From Posidonia oceanica (Eukaryota; Streptophyta; Magnoliopsida; Alismatales; Posidoniaceae), in NCBI GenBank assembly GCA_037176725.1, contig JAZBRS010000035.1:50168001-50232000 (forward strand): a stretch of DNA of 64,000 nt. The letters are read 5' to 3'. Below the pieces are notes generated by a model, which saw only the letters and a list, made by a program, of their open reading frames with translations, was not told where the DNA came from and searched no databases. The position numbers and the translations under genes are program-made. Shown here in pieces: positions 34,166 through 44,890 of this stretch; position 1 is the first letter of the stretch; the number at the start of each line of letters is the position of its first letter.

Positions 34166-34600
34166 TCCTAAAGAAGAATGCATAGATCAACTAGAGCAAG
34201 GAGTGCCAAGCTACCTTTGACAAGATCAAGCATCTTTTAACCATGCCTCCTGTTTTGCTCCCTCCCATGCCGGGGAGACCTCTGCTTCTCTACCACACAG
34301 CATTCCATGGGCGCTGTCTTGGGCCAACATGATGAATCTGGTAGAAAGGAGCTTGAAATTTATTACCTGAGCAAGAAATTCAATGATTGCAAAGCCAGGT
34401 ATAGCACAATGGAGAAGACCTGCTTATCCCTCTTCTGGGCGGCACAGAAGCTGAGGCACTATATGATGGCATACCCAGTTTGGCTTCTATGCCGACATGA
34501 CCCCATTAAGTTCCTCTTCCAGAAGCCAGCAATGGTAGGCAGATGCGTCATGTGGTAGGTGCTGTTGTCTCAGTACGACATCACCTTGTCACGTAGCGAG
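34166..34600 (+). pseudogene. First RNase H (Ty3 type) of element B
   Basis: After PLLLYHTAF the frame shifts near 34300 and continues as MGAVLGQHDESGRKELEIYY, LSKKFNDCKARYSTMEKTCL and FWAAQKLRHYMMAYPVWLLC. This is the usual Ty3/Gypsy RNase H core with its conserved Glu in the STMEK phrase. Stops at 34555 and beyond end it. Where most Tat copies have further residues before the second RNase H, this copy reads LLSQYDITL with two TAGs. Confidence 0.82.
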
Positions 34601-35220
34601 CCATGAAGGGCCAAGCCATGGCGGATCACCTCGCAGACTTTCCTTTGCCTGAATACCAGCCTCTCCAGACGCAGTTCCCGGATGAGGGCATCCTTTTTGC
34701 AATGGAGGACCTTGGCGAGGAGGACCCGGAAGACTTAGAGCAGTGGCAGCTGTACTTTGATGGCGTTGTCAACAAGAAGGGTCGAGGCATAGGCGTAGTG
34801 CTGACCACGCTGCAGGGGCAGATGATCCCCTTTGCAAGGAAGCTGACCTTCAAATGCACTAATAATGAAGCAGAGTATGAAGCATGCACTTTGGGATTGA
34901 AGGTCGCGCTCGAGCATGAGGCGTAGAAGCTGCATGTGCACGGCGATGCCATATTGGTGATTTCCCAAGTAAATGGCGACTGGAGAACAAAGGATCCAAA
35001 GCTTGTGCCATATCACGAACACTTGCTGAAGCTGATAGAAGAATTTGCAAGCATCCGCTTCTCGTACATGAACAGGGCAAGGAATGCATACGCAGATGCG
35101 CTAGCAACCTTGGCATCCTGGCTCAGTATACCTGAAGACCGAGTAGTGGATGTATCAGTTACCTACATGGAGTAGCCTACGCATTGCATGAGCATAGAGG
35201 AGGCGGATCCAATGGAAGAG
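34601..35220 (+). pseudogene. Second RNase H (archaeal-like, aRNH) of element B
   Basis: A complete second RNase H signature follows: EQWQLYFDGVVNKKGRGIGV (first Asp near 34759), TNNEAEYEACTLGLKVALEH (Glu), LHVHGDAILVISQVNG (Asp) and ARNAYADALATLAS (last Asp). This domain, placed between the first RNase H and integrase, is known in Tat/Ogre elements and resembles retroviral and archaeal RNase H. TAGs interrupt at 34924 and 35173, both at positions where Gln is expected, for example before KLHVHGD. All four acidic positions are kept. Confidence 0.9.
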
Positions 35221-36466
35221 TAGCCTTGGTACTGTGACATCAAAGCCTTCTTGGAGTCTGGTAGCCACCTACTTGGCACCTCAGTAGCAGATAGAAGAAC
35301 TTTGACGTGTCTGGCATCGAAGTATGTGTTAGGGGCAGGGCAGCTATACAGAAGGTCATACAGTCAGATGCTCCTACGCTGCTTGAGCAAGCAAGAGGCC
35401 AACACGCTAATGCTCCAAGTTCATGCAGGGACTTGTGGTCCGCATATGAATGGTGTGCTGCTGGCCAAGAAGATCATGTTGCAGGCTACTTCTGGTCAAC
35501 CATGGAGGCAGACTGCTACCAGTTTGTGCGTAGATGTCACAACTGCAAGATCCATGATAATCTTATGCACGCTCCCCCATAGGAATTGCATAGCATGTCC
35601 TTACCATGGCCCTTCTCCACCTGGGGGATTGACGTCATCGGCACTATACACCATACTGCATCGAATGGTCATCGCTTCATTCTGGTAGCGATAGACTACT
35701 TCACTAAGTGGGTGGAAGCAGCCTCCTACAATGCGGTCACAATCGCGGTGACGGAGAGGTTTATCAGAAATAACATTGTCACCCAGTATGGGGTCCCGCA
35801 TGCAATCATCTCTGACAACGGCTCGAACTTCATTGCAAAGAGGATCGAGGAATACCTGCAGAAGCACCAGATCAAGCATCAGAGATCCTCACCATATTGG
35901 CCACAGATGAATGGAGCAGTGGAGTCTGCCAACAAAAACATTGTGAAAATAATGAAGAAGATGGCAGAAACCCACAAAGACTGGCATGACAAGCTCCCGT
36001 ATGCACTCTGGGCGTACAGGACATTAGTGCGGACCTCGACAGGAGTCACCCCGTACTCACTAGCGTACGGCATGGAGGCAGTGCTACCTGTCGAAGTGGA
36101 GATCCCTTTGCTGCGATCCTGCGAGAAGCAGAGCTGGAAGAAGTAGAATGGGTCGAGGACCACTACACCCAGCTCAACCTGATTGATGAGCACAGATTGC
36201 AAGCAATGCACAACGCCCACTGCTACCAGAAGCGGATGGCGAGAGCATACCTGAAGAAGGTGCGGCCTAGAAGCTTCCAGCCAAGAGATCTTGTCTTGCG
36301 AGCCATCCACCTGCCAGACGGTTGAGGCAAATGCCGACCCGACTGGCGTGGCCCCTTTGTGGTCAAGCAGGCATTCTCAGGCAGTGCAGCAATTCTTGAG
36401 GACATGGACCAAACTGGGTAGTCAGAGCCGGTCAATGCATGCTACCCCATGAAGTACTATCAGTAG
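35221..36466 (+). pseudogene. Integrase of element B, catalytic residues intact
   Basis: The HHCC zinc domain is readable as VHAGTCGPHMNG and VRRCHNCKIHDN, split by a frame change near 35470. The core has WGIDVIGTI (Asp, 35631), AIISDNGSNF (Asp, about 35814) and MNGAVESANK (Glu, 35922), so the DDE triad is kept. TAG at 35580 replaces Gln before ELHSM. A frameshift near 36115 moves the C-terminus into another frame, where RPRSFQPRDLVLRAIHLPDG and a DWRGPFVV module follow. The product ends YYQ-TAG at 36464. It would insert the cDNA into the genome. Confidence 0.9.
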
Positions 36467-37980
36467 CCCGACCCTTGCCTTGCAGAGTGTTCTTTCCCAT
36501 CCCGTCCTTTGCATTCTTTTTTCCTTTGTACATTCTTCTGCATTCCAATCTCGCCCCTCTGCATTCCCGCACTCTCTACACATATCCTTGCATTTCCACC
36601 TCTTTCAGCATATCTCAAGCAAAAACCTACAAATCCTCAGCAAAAATCATCATGCATTGCATCTGGCCCAATGATGAAATCGGATGTGCTTGCCTGCTCT
36701 GGAAGGAGTCTACCCTGCCTCACCCGACACTGCTTAGGCATCTTAGCTAGTGAGGGAGCCACCTTTCAAATGAGAACAGGCGAAATAACCAAACCCCTTA
36801 GGACTTGCACCTCCCGAGGGAGATAAAATGCTAGGGTGTGAGCAAGGGTGTGAGCCATAAAAGAATATGTCTGAGCATGGGCATTAAAGAAAAGGCAAAT
36901 AGAAGGCGAAGGCAGAAGCAGGCCCTAGAGATAGAGGTGTGTAGCATAACCCTGTCCCTCCGAACTGCTGTGGAGATGGTCCACCATTTCGCACCTGGGA
37001 GCCTCAAATCCACCACAAACCCAAGCACCCATTACCTCTAAGCCAGGGATAGTGGAAGCCTGCAAAAAAAAAAGAGAGAAAAAGAAAATAACAAAAAAAA
37101 AAGAAAGCAAAAAAGAAGCAAGAAAAAAAGGGAGGAAAGACAAAAGTCAACTCCAGAAAGAAAAAAAAGCAAGCAGCACAATCTCGCCCCTTTACCTATC
37201 TTAGAGAGGAGCTAAGTTCACGCCTGGGGAATACACGAGCCCTGCAGAGCCTATAAACCTAGCATGGCCTAGCAAGCAGCTCCCCAGCTTCACCCAGGTG
37301 CCCATTACCTCTATGTTACGGATAGGGGAAACCTACATGCCTATGAGGGAGCAAAAAGAAGCAAAAAGAGTAGGTGTAGGCCCTTGGGAGTTTGGCCTGG
37401 AGCCTGTCCTCACTACCTGCCACCCACGCACTGCAAATAATCCTTTCCTGAGCGCCACCAGTAAGTTAAGAGTTTGAGTGGAGTCCAGTGAGTCAGGGAC
37501 CCCTCTTTTCCTCTACAGCAGGCGCTAAGCACTCCGTGTGCTGAGGGCTACATCATATAAGCAAGAATCATGCACACATCTACAGCATCTATTGTAAATC
37601 ATGCACATATCTACACATATCAATCATAAACCATGCATGCATGCACAACATCGGTCATCCCCCTCCTTCTATCTTCCCGCTCTGCAAAACTTGGCTCGGC
37701 ATTGAGATAGTACTTCCGTCAAGCATGCGTCGACCTTCTTCAAGCTGCACTGGTTCAGAGCTCCGACCAACCACTTTCCCCAGCAAAGTTGCCTTTGTCT
37801 GAATACGTTTAATGTCTGCACTCTAAATGCTAACTGCTGAACATGTTAAACTGCTAGCTTTGAAATCTGCATCTTTATCAGCCAGTGGTTACATGCTTAT
37901 ATCTGATCTGATGAACTGCAACGTTGGTTACAGGTACCTGAGGTTTCTGCACCAGCAGCTTGCCCTTTCCCTGCTGCACA
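36467..37980 (+). other. Non-coding region between integrase and the extra ORF, element B
   Basis: No gene is supported. The stretch has an A-rich purine tract (37060-37175), two copies of a CCATTACCTCTA...GGGATAGTGG-like phrase (about 37030 and 37310) and short ATCATGCACA/CATATCTACAC repeats at 37565-37650. A possible splice acceptor TTGGTTACAG|GTACC lies at 37931/37932, 49 bp before the next ORF, so the latter could be expressed from a spliced RNA. Confidence 0.5.
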
Positions 37981-39183
37981 ATGGGTTATCCTACTCTAGT
38001 CACCCCCATGCACTGCTCAGATGCCCTACGAGAGTGGATTGGCAAACTCACTGAAGCCAACCGCGAGAAGCTCTGCACATGGGGTATTCCATCCAAGCTT
38101 CTGAAGGCAGCTGATGTCAAAGTAAGCTGGCATCTCCTGTGCGCTGCTGTAAGGTTCTGGAAGCCAGCGCATCATGTCTTTCACTTCGGCAGAATAGAGC
38201 TGACTCCCACGCTGGAGGAAGTGCACCGGATCTGCGGCTTCTCCAAGATCATGGGACCTACGGTCTTCATGAGGCACGACGGGTACACTGTGGTCCTGAG
38301 CTAGCTGACTGGGCTCTCTACCAAAAGCTGCCAGGAAAGACTGATCTGCACCAGCGGGCCCACGCCCCTACTTCGCCTAGCATACTTTGATGCAATTATG
38401 GAAAAGCGTGCTGAACTCGGAGATGAGCTGTGGCTCTGGGGATTCGTCACCCGCTTTCTAGGCGAACTGATCTTCACGCATGGCTGGATGATAGTTGCCA
38501 TTGAGATTGCTGAAATTGCACTCGCAATGGTGACCCGGTAGATCGACCTGGCACCAGTCGTCCTTGTAGAGACTTACCGTGGGCTGGACCGCGTCGTACA
38601 TCGCTGCCGCCATTTCCACGGCTGCGGAGCACTTGTGTAGATCTGGCTAGCTGCACACCTAGAGATGGATCTTCTGCACCCTCAAAGGCATGCCATTGAA
38701 ACATACTGCAGCAGTGGTCATGCAAGGACTAACAAGAGCATACCAGAAGAGTACCAGAAGCTAGTTGAGCTGACAGATGATGCAGTGACTTGGTGAATCA
38801 TCCCATCCGTAGCTGAACCCTTCACCGTCTTCTTCGATGCTCGCGACACGCAACTCGTGGTGCTGCCGGGATTCATCAGGGGTGTTGAATACCACCCTAT
38901 CCAGGTCATGCGGTAGTTTGGCTTCCGGTAGGGTGCCTTTATTGATAGCATCGCACCCAGGCTCATGCAGACTTACCCTTTCAGCACAACAGCAGCCACA
39001 GTAGAACTAGCAAACCTGATGCGGCATGGAGTGAAGTCTATGGACATTGCAGCTATGAAGGGCTCAAGATGCACTTCTGAGTATGTCGTTGAGGTGCAGG
39101 GACTTTGGCCCCTCAACGAGATTCCTCCTGGTGCCCCTCAGTTCTCCGACTCCCGTAAAGCGAAGAAGGCTCGACTTAACTAG
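37981..39183 (+). pseudogene. DUF7745 / plant-mobile-domain-like ORF carried by element B
   Basis: One frame of 401 codons runs from ATG 37981 to TAA 39181 with no frameshift, broken only by five TAG (38302, 38539, 38638, 38914, 38929) and one TGA (38794). Recognisable phrases: WGIPSKLL..ADVKVSWHLL, AVRFWKPAHHVFHFGRIELT followed by PTLEEV, a middle part with LVETYRGLDR and IWLAAHL, then VTW, PGFIRGVEYHPIQVMR and FGFR. This order resembles the DUF7745/plant mobile domain proteins common in plant genomes, often near transposons; their function is unknown. It ends in a basic RKAKKARLN tail. Family assignment is from memory of the pattern. Confidence 0.7.
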
Positions 39184-39759
39184 GCATCTGTGCAGTTGCT
39201 TGTTTGTTTAGCTCTTTTGGATCACGCTGTATCTTTTTGGCCTACCAGAGGTGTGTAACCAAAGATTCACTCAATACAAAGACGTTTTACGCCATTTGTT
39301 TGTTGCATGCCTTGCCTATTGCATATCTGTTCCTGCTAAGATGTTACAAGACCCGCATCAAGCACTTCCGAGTGTTAGCCCATGTAAGCAGCCTAGAGCA
39401 ACCCCGCAAGAGATCTAGAGTAGTTCCCTCTGCAAGCACCATGCAACCCGTAGCCTCAGCAAGGGAGTTGCAGCAAAGCTCCCCCGCGATCAACATGCAT
39501 GCAAGAACCTTTGCAGACCCATGCATCACCAAAATCGCCTTTGCCCGGATCGCTCCAGGCTGGCATCCCTAACTGCTCGTTTGGCAAACATGTCAGTTTT
39601 GTCTGCATTTCCTTGCTTTTCGATACTAGGGGTGCTTCAGCTATCCCCTGGTATCATCCCTGATACTAGGGGCATCTTTTTAGCTGTTCTCTGGTATCGC
39701 TCCCTCTCCCCTTTCCTTCTTCTTGCGACTTCGCTCCGTGTGGATGAAGTCTTCCGCCT
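39184..39759 (+). other. Spacer downstream of the DUF7745-like ORF
   Basis: I see no gene. At 39560-39590 the phrase GGCATCCCTAACTGCTCG is the first of several copies of a GGCAGCCCTAACTGC motif that returns at 41567 and 41627 in this element and in LTRs L2 (18710) and L4 (54415). A direct repeat of GATACTAGGGGYRTCTTT type lies at 39622-39680. Confidence 0.5.
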
Positions 39760-40480
39760 GTTTCCTCATGCGAGGTCAGGCCCGCTTGCTTCCTCGGGCG
39801 AGGACAAGCCTTGGTTGGCTCTGTGCGGATAGAGCTCTTGTCTGTTTCCTCGGGCGAGGATCAGACCCGCTTGTTTCCTCGTGCAAGGACAAGCCTTGTG
39901 CAGCTCCGTGCGAATGGAGTTTCCCTGTTTCCTCAGGCAAGGATCATGCTCGCTTATTCCTCGACCGAGGATAAGCATATGCACGCCCCGCTTGCTTCCT
40001 CGGGTGAGGACAAGCTTTTTTTCCTTTCTTGCTTGCTTCCTCGGGTGAGGACAAGCCTTTTTTTCTTTTCTTTTCGCGTGACTTTGCTCCGTGCGGATGG
40101 GGTCCCGCCTGCTTGCTTCCACAGGCAAGGACAAGCCTTTTCCCCTTCTTGCTTGCTTCCTCAGGTGAGGACAAGTCTTTTCCCTTTTTGCTTGCTTCCT
40201 TATGTGAGGACATGCCCCCTGCGACTTCGCTTCGTGCGGACGAAGTCCCTCCTGTTTCCTTGGGCGAGGATCAGGCCCGCTTGTTTCCCCAGCCGGGGAC
40301 GAGCCCTTGGGTGACTTCGCTCTGTGCAGACGAAGTCCCCTATCTATTTCCTTAGGCAAGGGTCAGACTGCTGCTTGCTTCCTCAGGCGAGGACAAGCCC
40401 CCTTTGGATTCTGTCCGTGTGGAATCCCCCGCTTGCTTCCTCGGGTGAGGACAAGCCTTTGCCGTCTCCGTCCGCACGGA
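39760..40480 (+). repeat. Irregular array of TTCCTCGGGCGAGGACAAGC motifs
   Basis: The inverted pair CCTCGGGCGAGG recurs roughly every 40-75 bp, usually followed by ACAAGCC or ATCAG, with a second phrase TGACTTCGCTCCGTGCGGA between some copies. It is the less regular forerunner of the 147-bp array that follows. Long open frames on both strands come from the repeats. Confidence 0.85.
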
Positions 40481-41560
40481 GACCGTGCTTGCTTTCTCGG
40501 GCGAGGACAAGCTCTTCTCGGACCCCATATGCTCGGAGTGCTTCCCTGTATCCTCGTGCGAGGATCAGCCCTTGCGTGGCTTCGCTCCGTGCGGACGATG
40601 CCCATGCTTGCCTGCCCCCTTTCTTTCTTTCTTGCTTGCTTCCTCGGGGAGGACAAGCTCTTCTCGAACCCTGTATGCTCGGAGTCCTTCCTTGTATCCT
40701 CGTCAGAGAATCAGCCCTTACGTGGCTTCGTTCCGTGTGGAAGATGCCCACGCTTGCCTACCCCCTTTCTTTCTTTCTTGCTTGCTTCCTCGGGCGAGGA
40801 CAAGCTCTTCTCGGACCTCGTATGCTCGGAGTCCTTCCCTGTATTGTCGTGCGAGGATCAGCCCTTGCGTGGCTTTGCTTCGTGCGAACGATGCCCACGC
40901 TTACCTGCCCCCTTTCTTTCTTTCTTTCTTACGTGCTTCCTCGGGTGAGGACAAGCTCTTCTCGGACCCCGTATGCTCGGAGTCCTTCCCTGTATCCTCG
41001 TGCGAGGATCAACCCTTGCGTGGCTTCACTCCGTGCGGACGATGCCCACGCTTGCCTGCACCCTTTCTTTCTTTCTTGCTTGCTTCCTCGGTCGAGGACA
41101 AGCTCTTCTCGGACCCCGTATGCTCGGAGTCCTTCCCTGTATCCTCGTACGAGGATCAGCCCTTGTGTGGCTTCGCTCCATGCGGACGATGCCCACGCTT
41201 GCTTGCCCCCTTTCTTCCTTTCTTGCTTGCTTCCTTGGGCGAGGACAAGCTCTTCTCGGACACCGTATGCTCGGTGTCCTTCCCTGTATCCTCGTGTGAG
41301 GATCAGCCATTGCATGGCTTCGCTCCGTGTGGATGATGCCCATGCTTGCTTGCCCCATTTCTTTCTTTCTTGCTTGCTTCCTCGGGCGAGGACAAGCTCT
41401 TTTCGGACCCCGTATGCTCAGAGTCCTTCCCTGTATCCTCGTGCGAGGATCAGTCCTTGTGTGGCTTCGCTTCGTGCGGACGATGCCCACGCTTACCTTC
41501 CCCCTTTCTCTTTCTTGCTTATTCCCTCGGGCGAGGACAAGCTGCTTCTGTTCCCCTGCG
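40481..41560 (+). repeat. 147-bp tandem array in the 3' region of element B
   Basis: The landmark GAGGACAAGC falls at 40503, 40649, 40796, 40947, 41094, 41241, 41388 and 41533, giving periods 146, 147, 151, 147, 147, 147 and 145. Each unit has two inverted CCTCG..CGAGG pairs, the phrase GTATGCTCGGAGTCCTTCCC and a (CTTT)n stretch. Because 147 is divisible by three, the array keeps a long plus frame (40324-41694) and several minus frames; I do not read these as genes. Confidence 0.95.
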
Positions 41561-41994
41561 GGCTGGCAGCCCTAACTGCTCGGTCGACAGCTGTCAATTT
41601 GTCTAACCCTTTGCTGGTTGGGGTAGCAGCCCTAACTGCTCGGATGCCAAGCCCGTCAGTCTTGTCAGGCGTCCCTTTTGTGAGTTCGGACTAATCACCG
41701 AACTCATGCATTGCACTGCAGCTTTCTTTGCATCCCCTTTACATCAGCACCGCATTCTTTTACTAACAACATTGTATGATAAATAACTGCATCGGCATGC
41801 ATCGCATCTGCATTGGCACACATTGCATCAGCATCTGCATTCGCATTCGCATCTGCATTGTGGCTCTGAGTCATGATTTCCGGTGCATCCACCGGGTAAA
41901 TGACTCACGCCTATAGTAATTTGCGCTCCTGCCGGTGTCAGGTAGGGTGTCTCATCTACCCTGAGCAGCGGTCTCGCTACGCTTGACCTCGCTC
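41561..41994 (+). other. End of element B internal region, with short GCATC repeats
   Basis: Two copies of GCAGCCCTAACTGCTCGG (about 41567 and 41627) are followed by a stretch of GCATCTGCATTC-like 6-12 bp repeats at 41785-41865. No gene is supported. Confidence 0.6.
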
Positions 41995-42007
41995 AGGGAG
42001 GGGCATC
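41995..42007 (+). other. Polypurine tract of element B
   Basis: AGGGAGGGGCATC lies immediately before the 3' LTR, the position where plus-strand DNA synthesis is primed. Confidence 0.75.
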
Positions 42008-42226
42008 TATAGACACTCCATTCTGACAACCTGGAAGTTGGTGGTTTTCTCCTGCAGGTTTGCTTGGACTCTAGGAAGGCACTCTTTTTCAGACTAACCC
42101 ATTTCTACCCCAAAACCAAACCTAAAACCCTTACCTAAACCTCAAAGCCTCAACCTAAGCCTTTTTACACCTTTTTAAACCTTTTTAAGCCCAAGCCCAT
42201 TTTTAGCCTTTTGCCTCCTGGGTGTG

Positions 42227-44582
42227 TTGAACGCTGGAATAGGCAGTGTCCAATGTTGGACGCGCCCTGTGCTAGCGTCCAACGTTAGACGCCTTCTGCT
42301 CTAGCGTCCAACGACTCGGTTGCAGCAGCGGCTGCTCCGCCACCTTCGGCCCACCTCCCGTCCACTCCACCGCCCCTCTGCACTTACTACTCATCCCCTC
42401 ATGTGCTCCAGGCCACCCACTAGCTGCCAAGGCCGAGTAACTCCTCTGCCACGGCGTCTTTTCCGCCCCAGCCCCATTTCCACTCTCCTCCTCTCTCACT
42501 GCCATCAACCGCTTCTGCCTGCCACCGCCGTGACTTCGCCAACCTCCTGACAAGCCCCTACCCCCTCCTGACATTCCTCGTGCCTTCCCCTCACCCAGAG
42601 CCCTTGCCATTGCCTGAAAAGCCTGCCAATTCCGCCTGCAACCGCTACCATTTGCACTTGAACCCATGCAACAACTTCACAAAACAGCCACCTTTGAGCC
42701 CTTGCACCAGTTACCACACTTGCCAGAGAGGAAATTCGACCACTCCAGAGTGTAGAGCGATTATCCACCTCCGCTCTCGACCCTTCACCGCCTTCTCTCG
42801 TGCCCCCAGCTAGCCGCGTGACCTTCCCGGAGTACGCCTGCCGTTGACTTCCGCAACACCGGTGAAGAAGCTCGAACCGCCAATCCAGGCCACGCACAGG
42901 TTGCTTACCCATCCCTTAGGCTCGTGCATGATAGTTTGAGTGTTTCCCCATGCTTTCCATGCATTTTTGCACTGCACACACCCCTCCTCGCCTTGGTTTT
43001 CCTACCGCGAGGAGGAGGAGGTGGGTGGAGCAATCCACCCGCCTAATCTTGGCACCAAGCATACCACCATGCTTGTTGTCAATCACACTTGCTTACTAGC
43101 AAGTTATTTCGATGTTTTGGATCCATTTGGCCGCCGTTCTTGGTCGGGAGGATCTTCAGTGTGTTGGACGCCCAGGCTGGTGTGTCCAACGTTGGACGCA
43201 GCCGTAGCCGACGTCCAACACCCTGTCTTGCCTTCTTTGCCTTTGCTCTTGCTTTGAAGTTTGCCATGCTTTGTTGTTGCTTGTTTTTTTTGTGAGTCTA
43301 TGCTGCATGCCTTCTTTACACGTTTTCAGATGCTATGCCATGCCTACTTTCTTGTTTGGACCATTGCTTGAATCATTATGCATGCTTTAAGTCATCTACT
43401 GTCTGCCTGCATTGGATGTTTGGGTAAGCCGCGTCCAACGTTGGACACTGGTTCATCCTGCGTCCAACATGCCTGCTAGTTCATATTTGCTGCCATGCTT
43501 GCACCTTGCCTCTCTTTTGATATCTATTCATGATCCATGTATGCTTAGTGATGCCTGGCCCCTATGGCAACCATGCTTAGGCATGCTAATGTCCTCTCAA
43601 GTTGCATGCTACTTTTTGTAAGTTTTTTGTCTTTTATTTCTATGCATGCTCTTCCTTATTTGCTTATCATATATTATATGCTTGGTTTGAGTTCCTCTTC
43701 TTGATCTAGCATGCCATCAGTAGCTTGCATGCATGTTAGATGGGGTTTAGAGCTGAGCTCCCCCTTTTTGCAGGTGGGTTTGCATCCAATAGGTGTTGGA
43801 CGCTGGGGGCTTCAGCGTCCTACGTTGGACACTGCTGTCACCAGCGTCTAACACCCTTGTTCATTTGTTTTGATTTTTTTAAGCTTGCATGATGCTCTAA
43901 TCCTTTTGTTTGCATGATTCCTGTGTTTACATGCTTGCTTGGCCTTCATGGCAATTGTTCCTTAGCTTTCTTGGCAATTGTTCCTTAGCTTTCTTGGATC
44001 GTATGGTATTTTTTATGCAAGTTCTTGTGTTTTTGTGCCTCCCAGTGCGTTGTACGCTGCTGTTCCAGGCATCCAACGTTGGACGCTGGTTCAGCTTGCG
44101 TCCAACACTTTGGTTGAGCTTCATGCTTGGCACATGTTGCAGATGTTGTTTTTCTTGGTTTCTTGTGCATCTTATGCTTGCATGTCTAATTTGTGTCTGC
44201 TTACAGTAGCCTGAATGCATGCTTATATTTTTTATTTATCATCTGGATGCTTTTGCCTTGCTGTTCTTCTGGCTTGTGTTGGACGCCTGTCACTCTGGCG
44301 TCTAACGTTGGATGCCACGCCCACAGGCGTCCAACACCCTACTTGTCTCAATTGCTGATTTTAGCTCGCCCCTTGCTCTGAATCTGCTTCTGTTTTGTTG
44401 TCATGTTTGCCCTGCATGTCATGCACCCAATCTACTACATTTCTGCATCTGCATTGCATTCATATAGCTAGAATGCATCCTTTTTCAAAAGTTGCATGCT
44501 GTCTGTCTCCAGCAGGTGTTGGACGGCAGCAATGCCAGCGTCCAACGTTGGACGCCGGTGTTGCCAGTGTCCAACGCTTGCA
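42227..44582 (+). repeat. Seven palindromic modules of the B LTR
   Basis: Modules start near 42227, 43157, 43432, 43795, 44043, 44278 and 44516. The full form has GTGTTGGACGC, about 15 bp, the inner palindrome GCGTCCAACGTTGGACGC, about 15 bp, and GCGTCCAACAC, so outer arms are inverted too. Most neighbours are 230-370 bp apart. Confidence 0.9.
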
Positions 44583-44699
44583 GTAGGCTGAATTTGATTT
44601 TAAAACGCCGACTTGATTTCATTCGCTGTTTTCCGTGTTTTATGGCTTCTTATGCGTACTGCAACCCCCATGCATGCTACCTGACCCCCTATTTACTTT

Positions 44700-44890
44700 T
44701 CCGTGCTTTCGCCTTGTTTTCTGCTCCTTTGCATCGTTTTCCACGCCCTTGCATCGTTTTCCGCACTTTTGCATCGTTTTTTGCACTTTCGTCTCGTTTT
44801 TCGTGCCCTTGCACCATTTTCGACGCCTTTGCATCATCTTCCGTGCTTTCGCCTCGTTTTCTGTGCTTTCGCACTGTTTCCCGCACCCGC
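44700..44890 (+). repeat. 20-bp minisatellite of the B LTR, about 9 copies
   Basis: The landmark GCATCGTTTT (with variants) falls at 44711, 44731, 44751, 44771, 44791, 44811, 44831, 44851 and 44871, an exact 20-bp period. Confidence 0.95.

Noticed and set aside
40324..41694. Open frame of 456 codons across the 147-bp array, and long minus-strand frames over the same place
   Set aside because: The repeat length is a multiple of three, so open frames on several strands are expected; no domain is seen and all frames share the repeat pattern.
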